In this document: positions 17,183 through 26,385 of the stretch, piece by piece
How the letters are laid out: every line of letters begins with the position of its first letter
Position numbering within the stretch: the stretch's first letter is position 1
NCBI RefSeq assembly: GCF_001583695.1
Contig: NZ_LOBC01000017.1
Location: forward strand, 496,001-560,000
Length of the DNA stretch: 64,000 nt
DNA from: Bacillus wiedmannii
GTDB lineage: Bacteria; Bacillota; Bacilli; Bacillales; Bacillaceae_G
Direction: 5' to 3'
Position numbers and translations under genes: made by a program
The notes under the pieces: generated by a model
What the model saw: only the letters and a program-made list of their open reading frames with translations
Databases searched by the model: none
Told to the model about the DNA's origin: nothing

Positions 17183-19930
17183 ATGAAAAAAACTACATCT
17201 GCACTATTAAGTATGGCGCTTGTCTTTTCTAGTTTTGGAGCTTTAAGCGCGCATGCTGAATCGCTGCAAAAGGAGAAGCAATTTAGTCCACAGTTAAAAG
17301 CGAATATTGAGCAATGGGGAGAAAACAAAATCGCGCAAAATGTTGAAACAAAAACATCAAAAGAAATTTCAGTCATTGTAGAATTGCATCATGCTCCGCT
17401 CGCTTCACAAAGTAACATTCAGCATGCTCCAGATTTAAAAAATGGAAATGTGCAATCATACCATGCACAACTAAAAAAGGCGCAAGAGGATACAACAAAG
17501 AAAATTAAAGAAAAAGCACCAAAAGCAAAGATAAAAGAAACGTATAGCACGTTATTTTCTGGATTCTCTATTTCTATCCCAGGAGATCAAGTTGCTGCTT
17601 TAGCTTCTTTACCCGAAGTAAAAGCTGTTTATCCGAACTTAACATATAAATTGCATGAAACAGCAAAAAGCGCTACTAAAGAAGAAGCGCCAAATATTGG
17701 CGGACCGACAATCGGTGCACCTGAAGCATGGAATTTAAAAGATCCATCTGGCAAACCGCTTGATGGAAAAGGTATGAAAGTCGCTATTATTGATTCTGGC
17801 GTAGACTATACACACCCCGACTTACAAGCAAACTATATCGGTGGATACGATACAGTCGATGAGGATAACGATCCGATGGATGGTAACGTACACGGTACTC
17901 ATGTAGCTGGTATTATTGCTGGTAACGGAAAAATTAAAGGCGTTGCTCCGAATGCTTCTATACTCGCTTACCGTGTCATGAACGATGGTGGAACTGGTAC
18001 GACCGATGATATTATTCAAGGTATTGAGCGCGCTATTCAAGATGGTGCTGACGTTTTAAATTTATCTCTCGGTCAAGATTTGAATGTCCCTGATCAACCT
18101 GTAACAATGACGTTAGAACGCGCCGCAAAACTTGGTGTTACTGCAGTTGTTTCAAATGGAAATGATGGACCAAAACCTTGGTCTGTTGATGCTCCTGGTA
18201 ACGCAAGTAGTGTCATCTCTGTTGGCGCATCGACTGTTTCCATTCCATTCCCAACATTCCAAGTAGCTGGTTCTAATAAATCTTACCAAGGATTACCGTT
18301 ATCAAAAGCAGATTTCCAAGTAGGAAACGATGCTCAGCTTGTCTATGTTGGCTACGGTAATTCAAGTGATTACGCTAAACAAGATGTGAAAGGGAAGTTC
18401 GCCCTTGTTTTACAAGGAACTTCGAGTACGTTAGTAAAGGCAGAACAAGCGAAACAAGCTGGAGCTATCGGGGTGCTACTAATTTCTAATGAAAAAGAAA
18501 TTAATATTATGCCTGAATATTTTGGCCGTGAAGAGATAGCTCTTCCAGTTATGCAACTATCAAATAAAAATGGTGAAGAGTTGAAAAATTTAATTACAAA
18601 AAGAAAGAAAAATATAAAAATTGGACAACCGAACAAAACAGAACTTATTGGTAACTTTAGTTCCAGAGGACCATCACAAGGAAGTTGGCTCATAAAACCT
18701 GATGTTGTTGCACCTGGCGTACAAATTACTAGTACGGTACCAAGGGGTGGCTATGAATCTCACAACGGAACAAGTATGGCTGCGCCACAAGTAGCAGGAG
18801 CCGTTGCCTTACTACGTCAAATGCATCCTGATTGGACGACAGAACAATTGAAATCTGCTCTTGCCAACACTGCAAAAACATTAAAGGATGTCAATGAAAA
18901 TACATATCCTGTTATGGCACAAGGATCAGGTTTAATTAACATTCCGAAAGCAGCTCAAACGGATGCGTTAGTGAAACCGAACAATGTAAGTTTCGGTCTT
19001 ATTAAACCGAATAGCGGCAAAGTGAAACTAACACAAAATATTACGTTACAAAATCTTTCTAACAAAAAGAAAAACTTTTCAACTCGTATTGAATTACTAG
19101 ATACAAAAACAAAAATCCAAACTTCTTTCCCTTCTTCTATTAGTTTGAAACCGAATAGTAATATTGAAAAACCATTTACTATTACTGTAGATAGCTCCTT
19201 ACCGCAAGGCGTATATACAGGAAATCTGTATGTAAAAGAACAAGGAAAAACTGAAGAAATGCGTATTCCATTTACATTTAGCATTGATCCGAAAGAATAC
19301 AAACGTATTGATGGCCTTGAAATCGTTAATTCTACTTTCAGTCCAAATAATGACAAAATACTAGATGACAACCTAATCAATTACTATTTAGTTACACCAG
19401 TTGAAGACATAGCCTTTCATGCTAATTTAATTACGAAAGACCGCGTGACATATCAAGGCATGGTATATCAAGGTAAAAATGAAACACCTGGTTATAAATC
19501 TTTCAAATGGAATGGTACAAAAATTAATGGATCCCCTCTACCTGATGGCTTATACCAAATCGAAGCTGTTGCTTCTAACTCTGGTGGAGAAACAAAACAA
19601 ACAGGAGCTGTATTTATCGACCGAACAGCACCTAAGTTAACACACGAAATTGATCAAGAAAATCTCATAATTAGAGGAAAAGTTGATGATATTCTACTAG
19701 ATTGGATGACAGAATCTGGTTGGATTGCACCTGGTATTCCAGTAAGAATGCAATATGAAATTAACGGAAATGGTGTATGGGAGAGTGCATTCCTAAACAC
19801 TTGGGAGAAAAACTACGAAATTTATTTCGATCGTAATCAATTACAAGAAGGAAAAAATACTATTCATATTGTAGCAACCGATGCAGCTGGAAATACGACT
19901 AATTTAAATGTTGATTTAGAAGTGAAATAA
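17183..19930 (+). CDS. secreted subtilisin-family serine protease (Vpr-like)
   Basis: A 915-residue extracellular protease. Signal peptide ends near AHAE (residue 26). An I9-type propeptide covers about 60-158, then the S8 catalytic domain with Asp-204 (IIDSGVDYTHPDL), His-237 (HGTHVAGIIAG) and Ser-531 (NGTSMAAPQVAG). A PA-type insertion lies at about 375-485 between His and Ser, as in Vpr. The C-terminal ~330 residues are Fn3-like and FlgD-like modules (FSPNNDKILDD, DGLYQIEAVASN, IHIVATDAAGNTT). ATG with GGGGGAG upstream. Ends exactly at a dispersed repeat. Confidence 0.92.
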   Translation: MKKTTSALLSMALVFSSFGALSAHAESLQKEKQFSPQLKANIEQWGENKIAQNVETKTSKEISVIVELHHAPLASQSNIQHAPDLKNGNVQSYHAQLKKAQEDTTKKIKEKAPKAKIKETYSTLFSGFSISIPGDQVAALASLPEVKAVYPNLTYKLHETAKSATKEEAPNIGGPTIGAPEAWNLKDPSGKPLDGKGMKVAIIDSGVDYTHPDLQANYIGGYDTVDEDNDPMDGNVHGTHVAGIIAGNGKIKGVAPNASILAYRVMNDGGTGTTDDIIQGIERAIQDGADVLNLSLGQDLNVPDQPVTMTLERAAKLGVTAVVSNGNDGPKPWSVDAPGNASSVISVGASTVSIPFPTFQVAGSNKSYQGLPLSKADFQVGNDAQLVYVGYGNSSDYAKQDVKGKFALVLQGTSSTLVKAEQAKQAGAIGVLLISNEKEINIMPEYFGREEIALPVMQLSNKNGEELKNLITKRKKNIKIGQPNKTELIGNFSSRGPSQGSWLIKPDVVAPGVQITSTVPRGGYESHNGTSMAAPQVAGAVALLRQMHPDWTTEQLKSALANTAKTLKDVNENTYPVMAQGSGLINIPKAAQTDALVKPNNVSFGLIKPNSGKVKLTQNITLQNLSNKKKNFSTRIELLDTKTKIQTSFPSSISLKPNSNIEKPFTITVDSSLPQGVYTGNLYVKEQGKTEEMRIPFTFSIDPKEYKRIDGLEIVNSTFSPNNDKILDDNLINYYLVTPVEDIAFHANLITKDRVTYQGMVYQGKNETPGYKSFKWNGTKINGSPLPDGLYQIEAVASNSGGETKQTGAVFIDRTAPKLTHEIDQENLIIRGKVDDILLDWMTESGWIAPGIPVRMQYEINGNGVWESAFLNTWEKNYEIYFDRNQLQEGKNTIHIVATDAAGNTTNLNVDLEVK

Positions 19931-20048
19931 AGTGAAACTTTAATCAGCACTCACCAATCGGACGTTTACGGGCAGTAAGGCTTCCATCTAACTTCTTTGC
20001 TCCGGCCAAATTTTGAGGTAGGAGTTTTACTGCCCACAAATAGCGGGA
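19931..20048 (+). repeat. dispersed repeat, full copy
   Basis: Begins AGTGAAACTTTAAT directly after the protease stop and ends AAATAGCGGGA. Inside, GGGCAGTAA (19970-19978) and TTACTGCCC (20027-20035) form a stem whose inner part is imperfect. The ends match the shortened copy at 8984-9025. Looks like a small non-coding B. cereus-group repeat. Confidence 0.65.
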
Positions 20049-20059
20049 TAAAATTATTG

Positions 20060-20089
20060 TTGACAACCTTTTAAAAATAGTTTTATAAT
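20060..20089 (+). promoter_or_regulatory. sigma-A promoter of the phenylalanine hydroxylase leader
   Basis: TTGACA (20060-20065) and TATAAT (20084-20089), both perfect, spacer 18. It lies just ahead of the first T-box leader. Confidence 0.85.
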
Positions 20090-20102
20090 ACAAAACATAG
20101 TT

Positions 20103-20375
20103 TAGTTGAACGAATTATATATCGGCTTTGAAGGAATACTAGTAGCGACTTATATCCCTGTCTCAGAGAACTGATGGTTGGTGCGAATCAGTACATATAC
20201 AAGCGTGAATTACAATTCTGGAGCTTCTTTCCCGTAGTGCACATAATGCATGAAGAGAAAGACGGATCTTTCCGTTATCTTAAAATGAGTGGTAAACAAT
20301 TTTTCTGTTTACAATTAGGGTGGTACCGCGATTTTTATTGTCCCTATCGGATTTTCCGATAGGGGCTTTTTTGCG
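20103..20375 (+). promoter_or_regulatory. T-box riboswitch 1 (probably tRNA-Tyr)
   Basis: The T-box sequence AGGGTGGTACCGCG is at 20317-20330. Terminator: CCCTATCGG / CCGATAGGG then CTTTTTT at 20342-20370. The stem I signature CAGAGAACTGATGGTTGGTG is near 20164. The putative specifier TAC (Tyr) is at 20211-20213 in GAATTACAATTC; the adjacent TTC (Phe) is the alternative. The UGGU antiterminator bulge fits a tRNA with discriminator A. Tyrosine makes physiological sense since the downstream enzyme makes it. Confidence 0.93.
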
Positions 20376-20396
20376 TCCTTCCCTTTTGCACAATTT

Positions 20397-20655
20397 CATA
20401 TATACGCGTTGAAAGAATCGCAGTAATATCTTATATCCCTGTTACAGAGAGCTAATGGTCGGTGGAAATTAGCACATATATAAGTATGAATTACAATTCT
20501 GGAGCTTCTTTTTCGTAGTGCTTGTACGCATGAAGGAAAAGACGGAGTTTTTCCGTTATCATGAATTGAGATGTAAGTATGTTTTCACTTACAAATAGGG
20601 TGGTACCGCGATTCTTTCGCCCCTATCGGATTTTCCGATAGGGGCTTTTTCTATT
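20397..20655 (+). promoter_or_regulatory. T-box riboswitch 2, in tandem (probably tRNA-Tyr)
   Basis: A second complete T-box leader very similar to the first. Stem I starts near ACAGAGAGCTAATGGTCGG. The same specifier context GAATTACAATTC has TAC at 20492-20494. T-box AGGGTGGTACCGCG at 20597-20610 and terminator CCCCTATCGG / CCGATAGGGG plus TTTTT at 20620-20650. Two terminators in series should sharpen the response and lower leak. Confidence 0.93.
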
Positions 20656-20703
20656 TCTCACAGAAACAAATGTTAAATAATTCCGAATCTTATGATAAAA
20701 TTT

Positions 20704-20717
20704 TATAAGCGCTTACA
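20704..20717 (+). promoter_or_regulatory. cre site (CcpA) in the phenylalanine hydroxylase leader
   Basis: TATAAGCGCTTACA matches the Bacillus cre consensus TGWAANCGNTNWCA at all but one of its fixed positions. It lies 73 bp upstream of the ATG, after the second T-box terminator, so CcpA would act as a roadblock rather than on the promoter. Confidence 0.6.
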
Positions 20718-20789
20718 ATTTTGAAAGGTGGTGGTTCCAGCTATACCCAACCAATATTCAATTTTATAGAAAACAAGGAGGATGTCTAA

Positions 20790-22544
20790 ATGACAAAGAA
20801 AACAGAAATTCCATCGCATTTAAAACCATTCGTATCCACGCAGCATTATGATCAATATACACCGGTGAATCACGCTGTTTGGCGTTACATTATGAGACAA
20901 AATCATAGTTTCTTAAAAGACGTTGCTCATCCAGCCTATGTGAACGGACTACAATCATCTGGTATAAATATAGATGCAATTCCAAAGGTAGAAGAAATGA
21001 ATGACTGTTTAGCACCAAGCGGATGGGGAGCTGTAACAATTGATGGACTTATTCCCGGCGTAGCATTCTTTGATTTCCAAGGACACGGCTTACTACCAAT
21101 CGCAACAGATATTCGCAAAGTAGAAAATATCGAGTACACACCAGCTCCAGATATCGTACACGAAGCAGCAGGACACGCACCTATTTTACTGGATCCTACA
21201 TATGCGAATTATGTGAAACGCTTTGGACAAATTGGTGCGAAAGCTTTCTCTACAAAAGAAGAACATGATGCTTTTGAAGCTGTTCGTACATTAACAATCG
21301 TAAAAGAAAGCCCTACTTCTACTCCTGACGAAGTTGCCGCTGCTGAAAATAATGTAATTGAAAAACAAAACTTAGTTTCTGGTTTATCAGAAGCTGAACA
21401 AATTTCACGTCTTTTCTGGTGGACAGTAGAATACGGCTTAATTGGAAATATAGACGATCCAAAAATCTACGGTGCTGGGCTCCTTTCTTCTGTTGGTGAA
21501 AGTAAACATTGCTTAACAGACGCTGTAGAAAAAGTTCCTTTTTCCATTGAAGCTTGTACAAGAACAACTTATGACGTAACAAAAATGCAACCACAACTAT
21601 TTGTTTGTGAATCATTTGAAGAATTAACAGAAGCACTTGAGAAATTCGCTGAAACGATGGCCTTTAAAACAGGTGGTAAAGAAGGCTTAGAAAAAGCAAT
21701 TCGCTCTGAAAATCATGCAACTGCTGAGCTAAATAGTGGATTACAAATTACAGGTACATTCACCGAGACAATTGAAAACGATGCAGGTGAATTGATTTAC
21801 ATGCGAACAAGTTCGCCAACAGCATTAGCAATTCACAATAAACAACTAGCGAATCATTCTACTGCTGTACACAGTGACGGCTTTGGAACACCAATTGGAT
21901 TACTCACTGAAAATGTTGCATTAGAAAATTGTACAGATGAAGAATTACAATCATTAGGAATTACGATTGGAAATATTGCTGAGTTTACTTTTGCAAGTGG
22001 TATTCATGTAAAAGGAACAGTAACAGATATTATAAAAAATGATAAGAAAATTGCTCTTATTTCCTTTATCGATTGCACAGTTACTTATAACGCCCGCGTA
22101 TTATTTGATGCTTCATGGGGCGCATTTGATATGGCTGTTGGTTCAGAGATCACTTCTGTATTCCCAGGAGCAGCAGATGCAGCATCGTTTTTCCCAGTTG
22201 ATGAAGAAATAGAAGAAACTCCAGCACCTCTCACATTAACTGAGCTAGATCGTATGTATCAAACAGTTCGTGACATTCGAAATAAAGGTATTTTACACGA
22301 CGCGCATGTCGAACAATTAGTAGCGATTCAAGAGGTATTAAATAAATTGTATCCGAAAGAATGGCTACTTCGCCTTGAAATATTAGAATTACTTCTAGAA
22401 CATAACAAAGGGCACGAAACATCAGCAGCATTATTACAACAACTTTCTACTTTCACAACTGACGAAGCTGTAACACGCCTTATTAACAATGGTCTTGCAC
22501 TACTGCATGTAAAGGATGTGAAAAATGATGCTGCGATTAACTGA
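20790..22544 (+). CDS. phhA: phenylalanine 4-monooxygenase (aromatic amino acid hydroxylase)
   Basis: Tetrahydropterin- and iron-dependent hydroxylation of phenylalanine to tyrosine. The iron triad is visible: His-124 and His-129 in [11 protein letters not shown], and Glu-214 in [11 protein letters not shown]. The hydroxylase domain ends near residue 310; the rest (to 584) is a long C-terminal extension absent from the short proteobacterial PhhA (about 260-300 residues), containing repeats of the type [17 protein letters not shown] with AAGGAGG upstream. Followed by an overlapping pterin dehydratase gene. Controlled by two T-boxes and probably CcpA. Confidence 0.93.
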   Translation: MTKKTEIPSHLKPFVSTQHYDQYTPVNHAVWRYIMRQNHSFLKDVAHPAYVNGLQSSGINIDAIPKVEEMNDCLAPSGWGAVTIDGLIPGVAFFDFQGHGLLPIATDIRKVENIEYTPAPDIVHEAAGHAPILLDPTYANYVKRFGQIGAKAFSTKEEHDAFEAVRTLTIVKESPTSTPDEVAAAENNVIEKQNLVSGLSEAEQISRLFWWTVEYGLIGNIDDPKIYGAGLLSSVGESKHCLTDAVEKVPFSIEACTRTTYDVTKMQPQLFVCESFEELTEALEKFAETMAFKTGGKEGLEKAIRSENHATAELNSGLQITGTFTETIENDAGELIYMRTSSPTALAIHNKQLANHSTAVHSDGFGTPIGLLTENVALENCTDEELQSLGITIGNIAEFTFASGIHVKGTVTDIIKNDKKIALISFIDCTVTYNARVLFDASWGAFDMAVGSEITSVFPGAADAASFFPVDEEIEETPAPLTLTELDRMYQTVRDIRNKGILHDAHVEQLVAIQEVLNKLYPKEWLLRLEILELLLEHNKGHETSAALLQQLSTFTTDEAVTRLINNGLALLHVKDVKNDAAIN

Positions 22545-22839
22545 AGAAGAAGTTCAAGGGGAATTATTCAAGGTGGATAAATGGATAGTAAAAGATGAAA
22601 AATGGATTGAACGAAAATATATGTTTTCCGACTACTTAAAAGGAGTCGAATTTGTCTCTGAAGCCGCCAAACTATCAGAAGAACGTAATCACCATCCATT
22701 TATCCTTATCCAGTATAAAGCAGTCATTATTACTTTGTCATCTTGGAATGCAAAAGGTTTAACGAAACTAGATTTTGAGCTTGCAAAGCAGTTTGATGAA
22801 CTATTTTTACAAAACGAAAAAGCAATTATAAGAAAGTAA
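22525..22839 (+). CDS. phhB: 4a-hydroxytetrahydrobiopterin dehydratase-like protein
   Basis: Recycles the oxidised pterin made by the hydroxylase. The 104-residue protein shows the PCD/DCoH pattern: [16 protein letters not shown] (His-56, His-57) and [16 protein letters not shown]. The third active-site His of the family (in T-H-x-x-x-G-L-[TS]) is Trp-74 here (SSWNAKGLT). The ATG lies inside the last codons of phhA (20-bp overlap), so the two are translationally coupled. The context makes the function likely, but the Trp raises the question of activity. Confidence 0.85.
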   Translation: MMLRLTEEEVQGELFKVDKWIVKDEKWIERKYMFSDYLKGVEFVSEAAKLSEERNHHPFILIQYKAVIITLSSWNAKGLTKLDFELAKQFDELFLQNEKAIIRK

Positions 22840-22873
22840 AAAAAGAGAAGCCTTTTTTAGGCTTCTCCTTTTA
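22838..22873. terminator. bidirectional terminator
   Basis: GAGAAGCC / GGCTTCTC stem with A tract on one side and T-rich sequence on the other, between phhB and catE, which converge. The catE stop codon lies in the loop. Confidence 0.85.
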
Positions 22874-23714
22874 TTTTGAAATGAATACAATGTCCAAATG
22901 GGTCCTGGGCTTGTAATATTCCATCTTTGTACGTAGCGACTTTGCCAATATTTTTTAAGCTTTCACATACTTGCTCTTTTTGTTTTTCATCCGCTAGTAC
23001 AATTGTGAAATATTTCAAGCCGACGGAATTTGGCATTTGCGGCGGTATTTCTTCACCTTGCCACGTATTTAAACCGATATGGTGATGATAGCCACCCGCC
23101 GATACGAACAACGCTCCATTACGAGCTGGGATTGTTACTTCAAAACCAAGACCATCCACATAGAAACGTTTCGCTTCTTCCAAATCAGCTACATGGAGAT
23201 GAATATGTCCCATCACAGTACCCGCCGGAAATCCATTCCATGTACTTCCTTGCTGTAATAGTTCTTCACCAGCTAACGGGTTACTAACAAATGGTAGTTC
23301 TCCATTCTCATCACGCCAAACTTCTTTTTGGCGATCATGATAAATTTCAATCCCGTTTCCATCTGGATCAGCTAAATAAAGGGCCTCACTAAAGTAATGG
23401 TCGGCTCCGCCGTGCAGTGGATATACCATTTCTACAAGATGACGAAGAATATTCGCTAAATCCTGTCTGCTTGGTAATAAGATTGCGTAATGATATAACC
23501 CCGTTCTCCCTCTTTGCTTTGGTAGAGCTTCTTTCTTTTCTTCAATGATAAGGAGTGGTTCGTTATTTTCATTCCCAAATGTAACAACCATTTCATCTTC
23601 TTTTAGTACTTTCATACTTAGTACTTCTGTATAAAACTCTAGTGATTTCTTTATATTTGATACATATAAATGAACAACATCAAGTGTTGTGTCGGGATGA
23701 AGTTGAAAACTCAT
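22857..23714 (-). CDS. catE: catechol-2,3-dioxygenase-type VOC protein (CatE)
   Basis: Extradiol ring-cleaving dioxygenase of the vicinal oxygen chelate fold, 285 residues, two VOC modules (about 8-125 and 165-280). Metal ligand candidates are His-10 (VVHLYV), His-75 or the HIHLHV histidines near 168, and Glu in GNGIEIYHD near 122. The YHHHIGLNTW block near 207 is typical of B. subtilis CatE (YfiE). 21 bp downstream of the DoxX-type catD gene, as in B. subtilis catDE, an operon induced by catechol and thiol-reactive quinones. Confidence 0.85.
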   Translation of the reverse strand: MSFQLHPDTTLDVVHLYVSNIKKSLEFYTEVLSMKVLKEDEMVVTFGNENNEPLLIIEEKKEALPKQRGRTGLYHYAILLPSRQDLANILRHLVEMVYPLHGGADHYFSEALYLADPDGNGIEIYHDRQKEVWRDENGELPFVSNPLAGEELLQQGSTWNGFPAGTVMGHIHLHVADLEEAKRFYVDGLGFEVTIPARNGALFVSAGGYHHHIGLNTWQGEEIPPQMPNSVGLKYFTIVLADEKQKEQVCESLKNIGKVATYKDGILQAQDPFGHCIHFKIKGEA

Positions 23715-23735
23715 CTTGTTAGCCCCCCGTTTAAT

Positions 23736-24140
23736 TTAGTTCTTCTTTAACATTCTCTCTTTTAAGAAATTATCTACAAAACCGTCTGCTTTCGCAACAA
23801 ATAAGTACGCACCCATTGCTAACAATGCAAGTTCTAATTCGAAGCCAGGATTTTTTCCATCTCCTAATAAACCAGCTGACCATTTTACTTTTACAATTGC
23901 TCCAACCATTACAAGTGCAAATAATAATCCAATATATCTTACACCTAAACCTAGAATTAACAATATACCACCAACTACTTCCGCTGTTGCTACACCGTAT
24001 GCAAGACCTCCTGGTAAACCAATGCTTGTAAACCACCCTGCAATATTGTCAATCCCCGATTGGAATTTTGTTAAACCGTGCATAAAGAATGTTACCCCTA
24101 ACACGATACGAATAATTAAGTTACCGATATGTTGATTCAT
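23736..24140 (-). CDS. catD: DoxX family membrane protein (CatD)
   Basis: A 134-residue membrane protein with four hydrophobic helices (about 7-22, 42-62, 66-82 and 103-117). It opens with the DoxX motif IRIVLGVTFFMHGLTKFQ and has AYGVATAEVVGGILLILGLG. The partner of the CatE dioxygenase in B. subtilis, where the pair protects against catechol; the molecular role of CatD is not known. ATG with AGGAGAG upstream. Divergent from the XRE-cupin regulator gene, which may or may not control it. Confidence 0.85.
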   Translation of the reverse strand: MNQHIGNLIIRIVLGVTFFMHGLTKFQSGIDNIAGWFTSIGLPGGLAYGVATAEVVGGILLILGLGVRYIGLLFALVMVGAIVKVKWSAGLLGDGKNPGFELELALLAMGAYLFVAKADGFVDNFLKERMLKKN

Positions 24141-24296
24141 TTCATTCTCTCCTTTATAGTTTCCTTATACAAAACTTTTATTTACAATACAAAACATACA
24201 CTAATTTTTTTTATTCGTCAATTCATTTTCACTGGGAAAAAATATATTTTTTTTGCTATGATACAAATAGTTGTTTACAAAAAGGAGCTTGATTTT

Positions 24297-24842
24297 ATGA
24301 ATATTGGTTCTGCAATACGTGAAATTCGTCAACGTAGAGGCATAACAATTGCACAAATTTGTGAGGGAACAGGTCTTTCTAAAGGATTTATGAGTCAGGT
24401 TGAAAATAATAAAACATCACCATCTATCTCAACTTTAGAAACAATCTCCAATTTTTTAAACGTTCCCCTTCCCTATTTATTATTAGAACAAAAAGATCGG
24501 CTGAAAGTTGTCAAAAAGGTAGAGCGTAAATACAGTGTATACGGAAAAGATGAACAAAGAATTGAACATGTTGCAGAACAAGGTGGCCTTCGCCTAAATC
24601 TTGTGGAAATTCCTGCTGGGTTTCCGAAAGAAAATATACCAAATGCCCATGAAGGGGAAGAATGTCACCTTGTATTACGCGGAAAACTAGAAGTTCAACA
24701 TGGAGAAGATATTGCAATTGTAGAAGAAGGTGATTCTTTCTCTTGGAATGCATGTGTTCCTCATATTGTTCGTAATATAGGAGAAGAAACTGCATTATTA
24801 CTCATCTCTAGTCATGCAGAAAATCGAAAACGTGTTTATTAA
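24297..24842 (+). CDS. XRE-type regulator with C-terminal cupin domain
   Basis: A 181-residue transcription factor. The N-terminal helix-turn-helix (about 5-60; IREIRQRRGITIAQICEGTG then LSKGFMSQVENN) is of Cro/C1 type. The cupin domain (about 105-175) has EIPAGFPKENIPNAHEGEE and EGDSFSWNACVPHIVRN, with His ligands that would bind a metal or small ligand. Such proteins commonly sense a metabolite and control a neighbouring operon; the divergent catDE or the next genes are candidates. ATG with AAGGAG; the frame extending upstream to 24129 is an untranslated leader. Confidence 0.87.
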   Translation: MNIGSAIREIRQRRGITIAQICEGTGLSKGFMSQVENNKTSPSISTLETISNFLNVPLPYLLLEQKDRLKVVKKVERKYSVYGKDEQRIEHVAEQGGLRLNLVEIPAGFPKENIPNAHEGEECHLVLRGKLEVQHGEDIAIVEEGDSFSWNACVPHIVRNIGEETALLLISSHAENRKRVY

Positions 24843-24843
24843 A

Positions 24844-24879
24844 TAAAAAAAGAAGCCTGTAAATCAGGCTTCTTTTTTA
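24844..24879. terminator. bidirectional terminator
   Basis: AGAAGCCTG / CAGGCTTCT stem with TTTTTT tail on the plus strand and A tract on the other, between convergent genes. Confidence 0.9.
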
Positions 24880-25254
24880 TCCCCTTATAACTCCATAACT
24901 TGTCCCAACTAGTACAGTCTTTTCATGTTGATTGCGATAAACTGACTCGATTGAAACCTTTTTATATCCTTCCATCTGTTCAATATTTGTTAAAGTTAAT
25001 TCACAAGTGATCGTATCTCCTGTAAAAACCGGTCTAATAAACTCACTTACTAATTCTCTTGCTATGTAATGTAATTCTTCTCCTACTTTCGTTCCAATAC
25101 TAGCAGTTAATAAACCATGAACCATTAAACGTCCATTTTCATCATATTCCATATGATGCCTACCTTTATCTCCTGTAATATTTGCAAATTCAAAAACCTC
25201 TTCCTCAGTAAATCTTCTTTCGTATTTAAATACATCCCCAACTTTTACATTCAT
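24877..25254 (-). CDS. MaoC-like hotdog-fold protein
   Basis: A 125-residue single-domain protein of the MaoC/hotdog fold, the class that includes (R)-specific enoyl-CoA hydratases. Markers: 'FEFANITGDKGRHHMEYDEN' near residues 22-41, in which the Asp and His could be the hydratase pair, and LMVHGLLTASIGTKVG near 43-58. The canonical GDxNPLH motif is altered, so activity is uncertain. ATG with GGGGGAT upstream. Monocistronic by spacing (109 bp to the next gene). Confidence 0.75.
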   Translation of the reverse strand: MNVKVGDVFKYERRFTEEEVFEFANITGDKGRHHMEYDENGRLMVHGLLTASIGTKVGEELHYIARELVSEFIRPVFTGDTITCELTLTNIEQMEGYKKVSIESVYRNQHEKTVLVGTSYGVIRG

Positions 25255-25363
25255 TTTTATCCCCCGTTTAATAAACAGAATTTTCTTTTATTTTATCATA
25301 AAATGAGTCTCAGTTCAGTTTATATTATTAAAATAGCGATCCTTTTTCTACACTATCTTACTT

Positions 25364-25822
25364 TTATCGGTGCCCATCTTTTTTTGCTACTTGATACCCG
25401 TAGTACGCACATGTTCCATTTCTCGATAACTCTCTCACCTCAAAACCACAACTTCTATAAAAATCAAAATTACTCGCAGATGTATGTGCAAACCAGTCTC
25501 CATGTGGCAACTTTTGCAAACAAAGAGCGACAAGTTTCTTACCTAATCCCTTCCCTCTATATTCACATTTCACAACTAAATTTACTATGTTCGCGATCAT
25601 GATTCCATCAGAAATGACTCTAACCATCGCAATCATCTCTTCTTCATCCCAAATTGTGAATGCCCATGTTGAATTTTCAAATGCTATCGTGAATTTTTCA
25701 ATTTGCCAAGAAGGGATATTATCATTACTCCAACCAGCATCTTCGAATAAAGTTTTAATTGCATATGCTGGCACACCATTCGTTCCCTCACGAATAATAA
25801 GGCCATTATGATAAATATACAT
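25364..25822 (-). CDS. GNAT family N-acetyltransferase
   Basis: A 152-residue acetyltransferase; acceptor unknown. Core: ANIVNLVVKCEYRGKGLGKK (about residues 80-99) carries the V..xYRGkGxGxx acetyl-CoA loop, followed by FYRSCGFEVRE near 125. N-terminal ~45 residues are an insertion-like substrate-recognition part. ATG with AAGGGGGG upstream. The second of two GNAT genes lies 56 bp upstream on the same strand; both may derive from separate subfamilies, since their motifs differ. Confidence 0.85.
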   Translation of the reverse strand: MYIYHNGLIIREGTNGVPAYAIKTLFEDAGWSNDNIPSWQIEKFTIAFENSTWAFTIWDEEEMIAMVRVISDGIMIANIVNLVVKCEYRGKGLGKKLVALCLQKLPHGDWFAHTSASNFDFYRSCGFEVRELSRNGTCAYYGYQVAKKDGHR

Positions 25823-25878
25823 GTAATCCCCCCTTTATTTTTATATACCATTCTTCAAAAGATGCAATTTACCTTTTT

Positions 25879-26385
25879 TCATCCAACGCGTTTAATGGAA
25901 TAAACAAGAACGTCCATCCCATGAAATGAAGTTGTTTTCTCATAACTAAGCCCTGTTTTTCTAGCAACAAAGATTGAAGCGGGATGATCCGGATTAATAA
26001 GAGAAATTAATTTATTCATTCGTAACGCTTGGAAACCATAGTCTCGAAATGCCGCCGCTGCTTCTTTCGCATACCCTTTTCCCCAATACTGAGGTAATAA
26101 CCAATAACCAATTTCAATTTCTTCTTTTCCATCTATCTGCTGCTTTACTAACCCTGCATGACCAATTCGTATTCCCGTTTCCTTTTCAATCAATACAAAT
26201 AAACCGAGACCGTTTTTATAGCTAGGAATCACCCACTCCTCCAAACTGTTTTTACATTGCATATATGTTTTTAACGTCCCATTTCCAATATAGCGCATTA
26301 CCTTCTCATTTCCCCATAGTGAAGCGTAGAACTGTAAATCATCCATTGTATATTTGCGAATTTGTAAACGATCTGTATGAAACAT
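25879..26385 (-). CDS. GNAT family N-acetyltransferase (RimJ/RimL-like)
   Basis: A 168-residue acetyltransferase of the RimJ/RimL/GNAT 3 type: 'TDRLQIRKYTMDDLQFYASL' at the N terminus, 'EIEIGYWLLPQYWGKGYAKE' (GY.L.p.yWGkGya.E acetyl-CoA loop) near 88-107, and RMNKLISLINPDHPASIFVA near 125-144. Substrate unknown; ribosomal or small-molecule amine acetylation is typical. ATG at 26385 with GGAAGGAG upstream rather than the start at 26403. Confidence 0.85.
   Translation of the reverse strand: MFHTDRLQIRKYTMDDLQFYASLWGNEKVMRYIGNGTLKTYMQCKNSLEEWVIPSYKNGLGLFVLIEKETGIRIGHAGLVKQQIDGKEEIEIGYWLLPQYWGKGYAKEAAAAFRDYGFQALRMNKLISLINPDHPASIFVARKTGLSYEKTTSFHGMDVLVYSIKRVG

Noticed and set aside
24129-24296. 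N-terminal extension of the XRE-cupin regulator
   Set aside because: The extension is AT-rich, hydrophobic and overlaps the promoter region of catD; AAGGAG lies before ATG 24297, where the helix-turn-helix begins.
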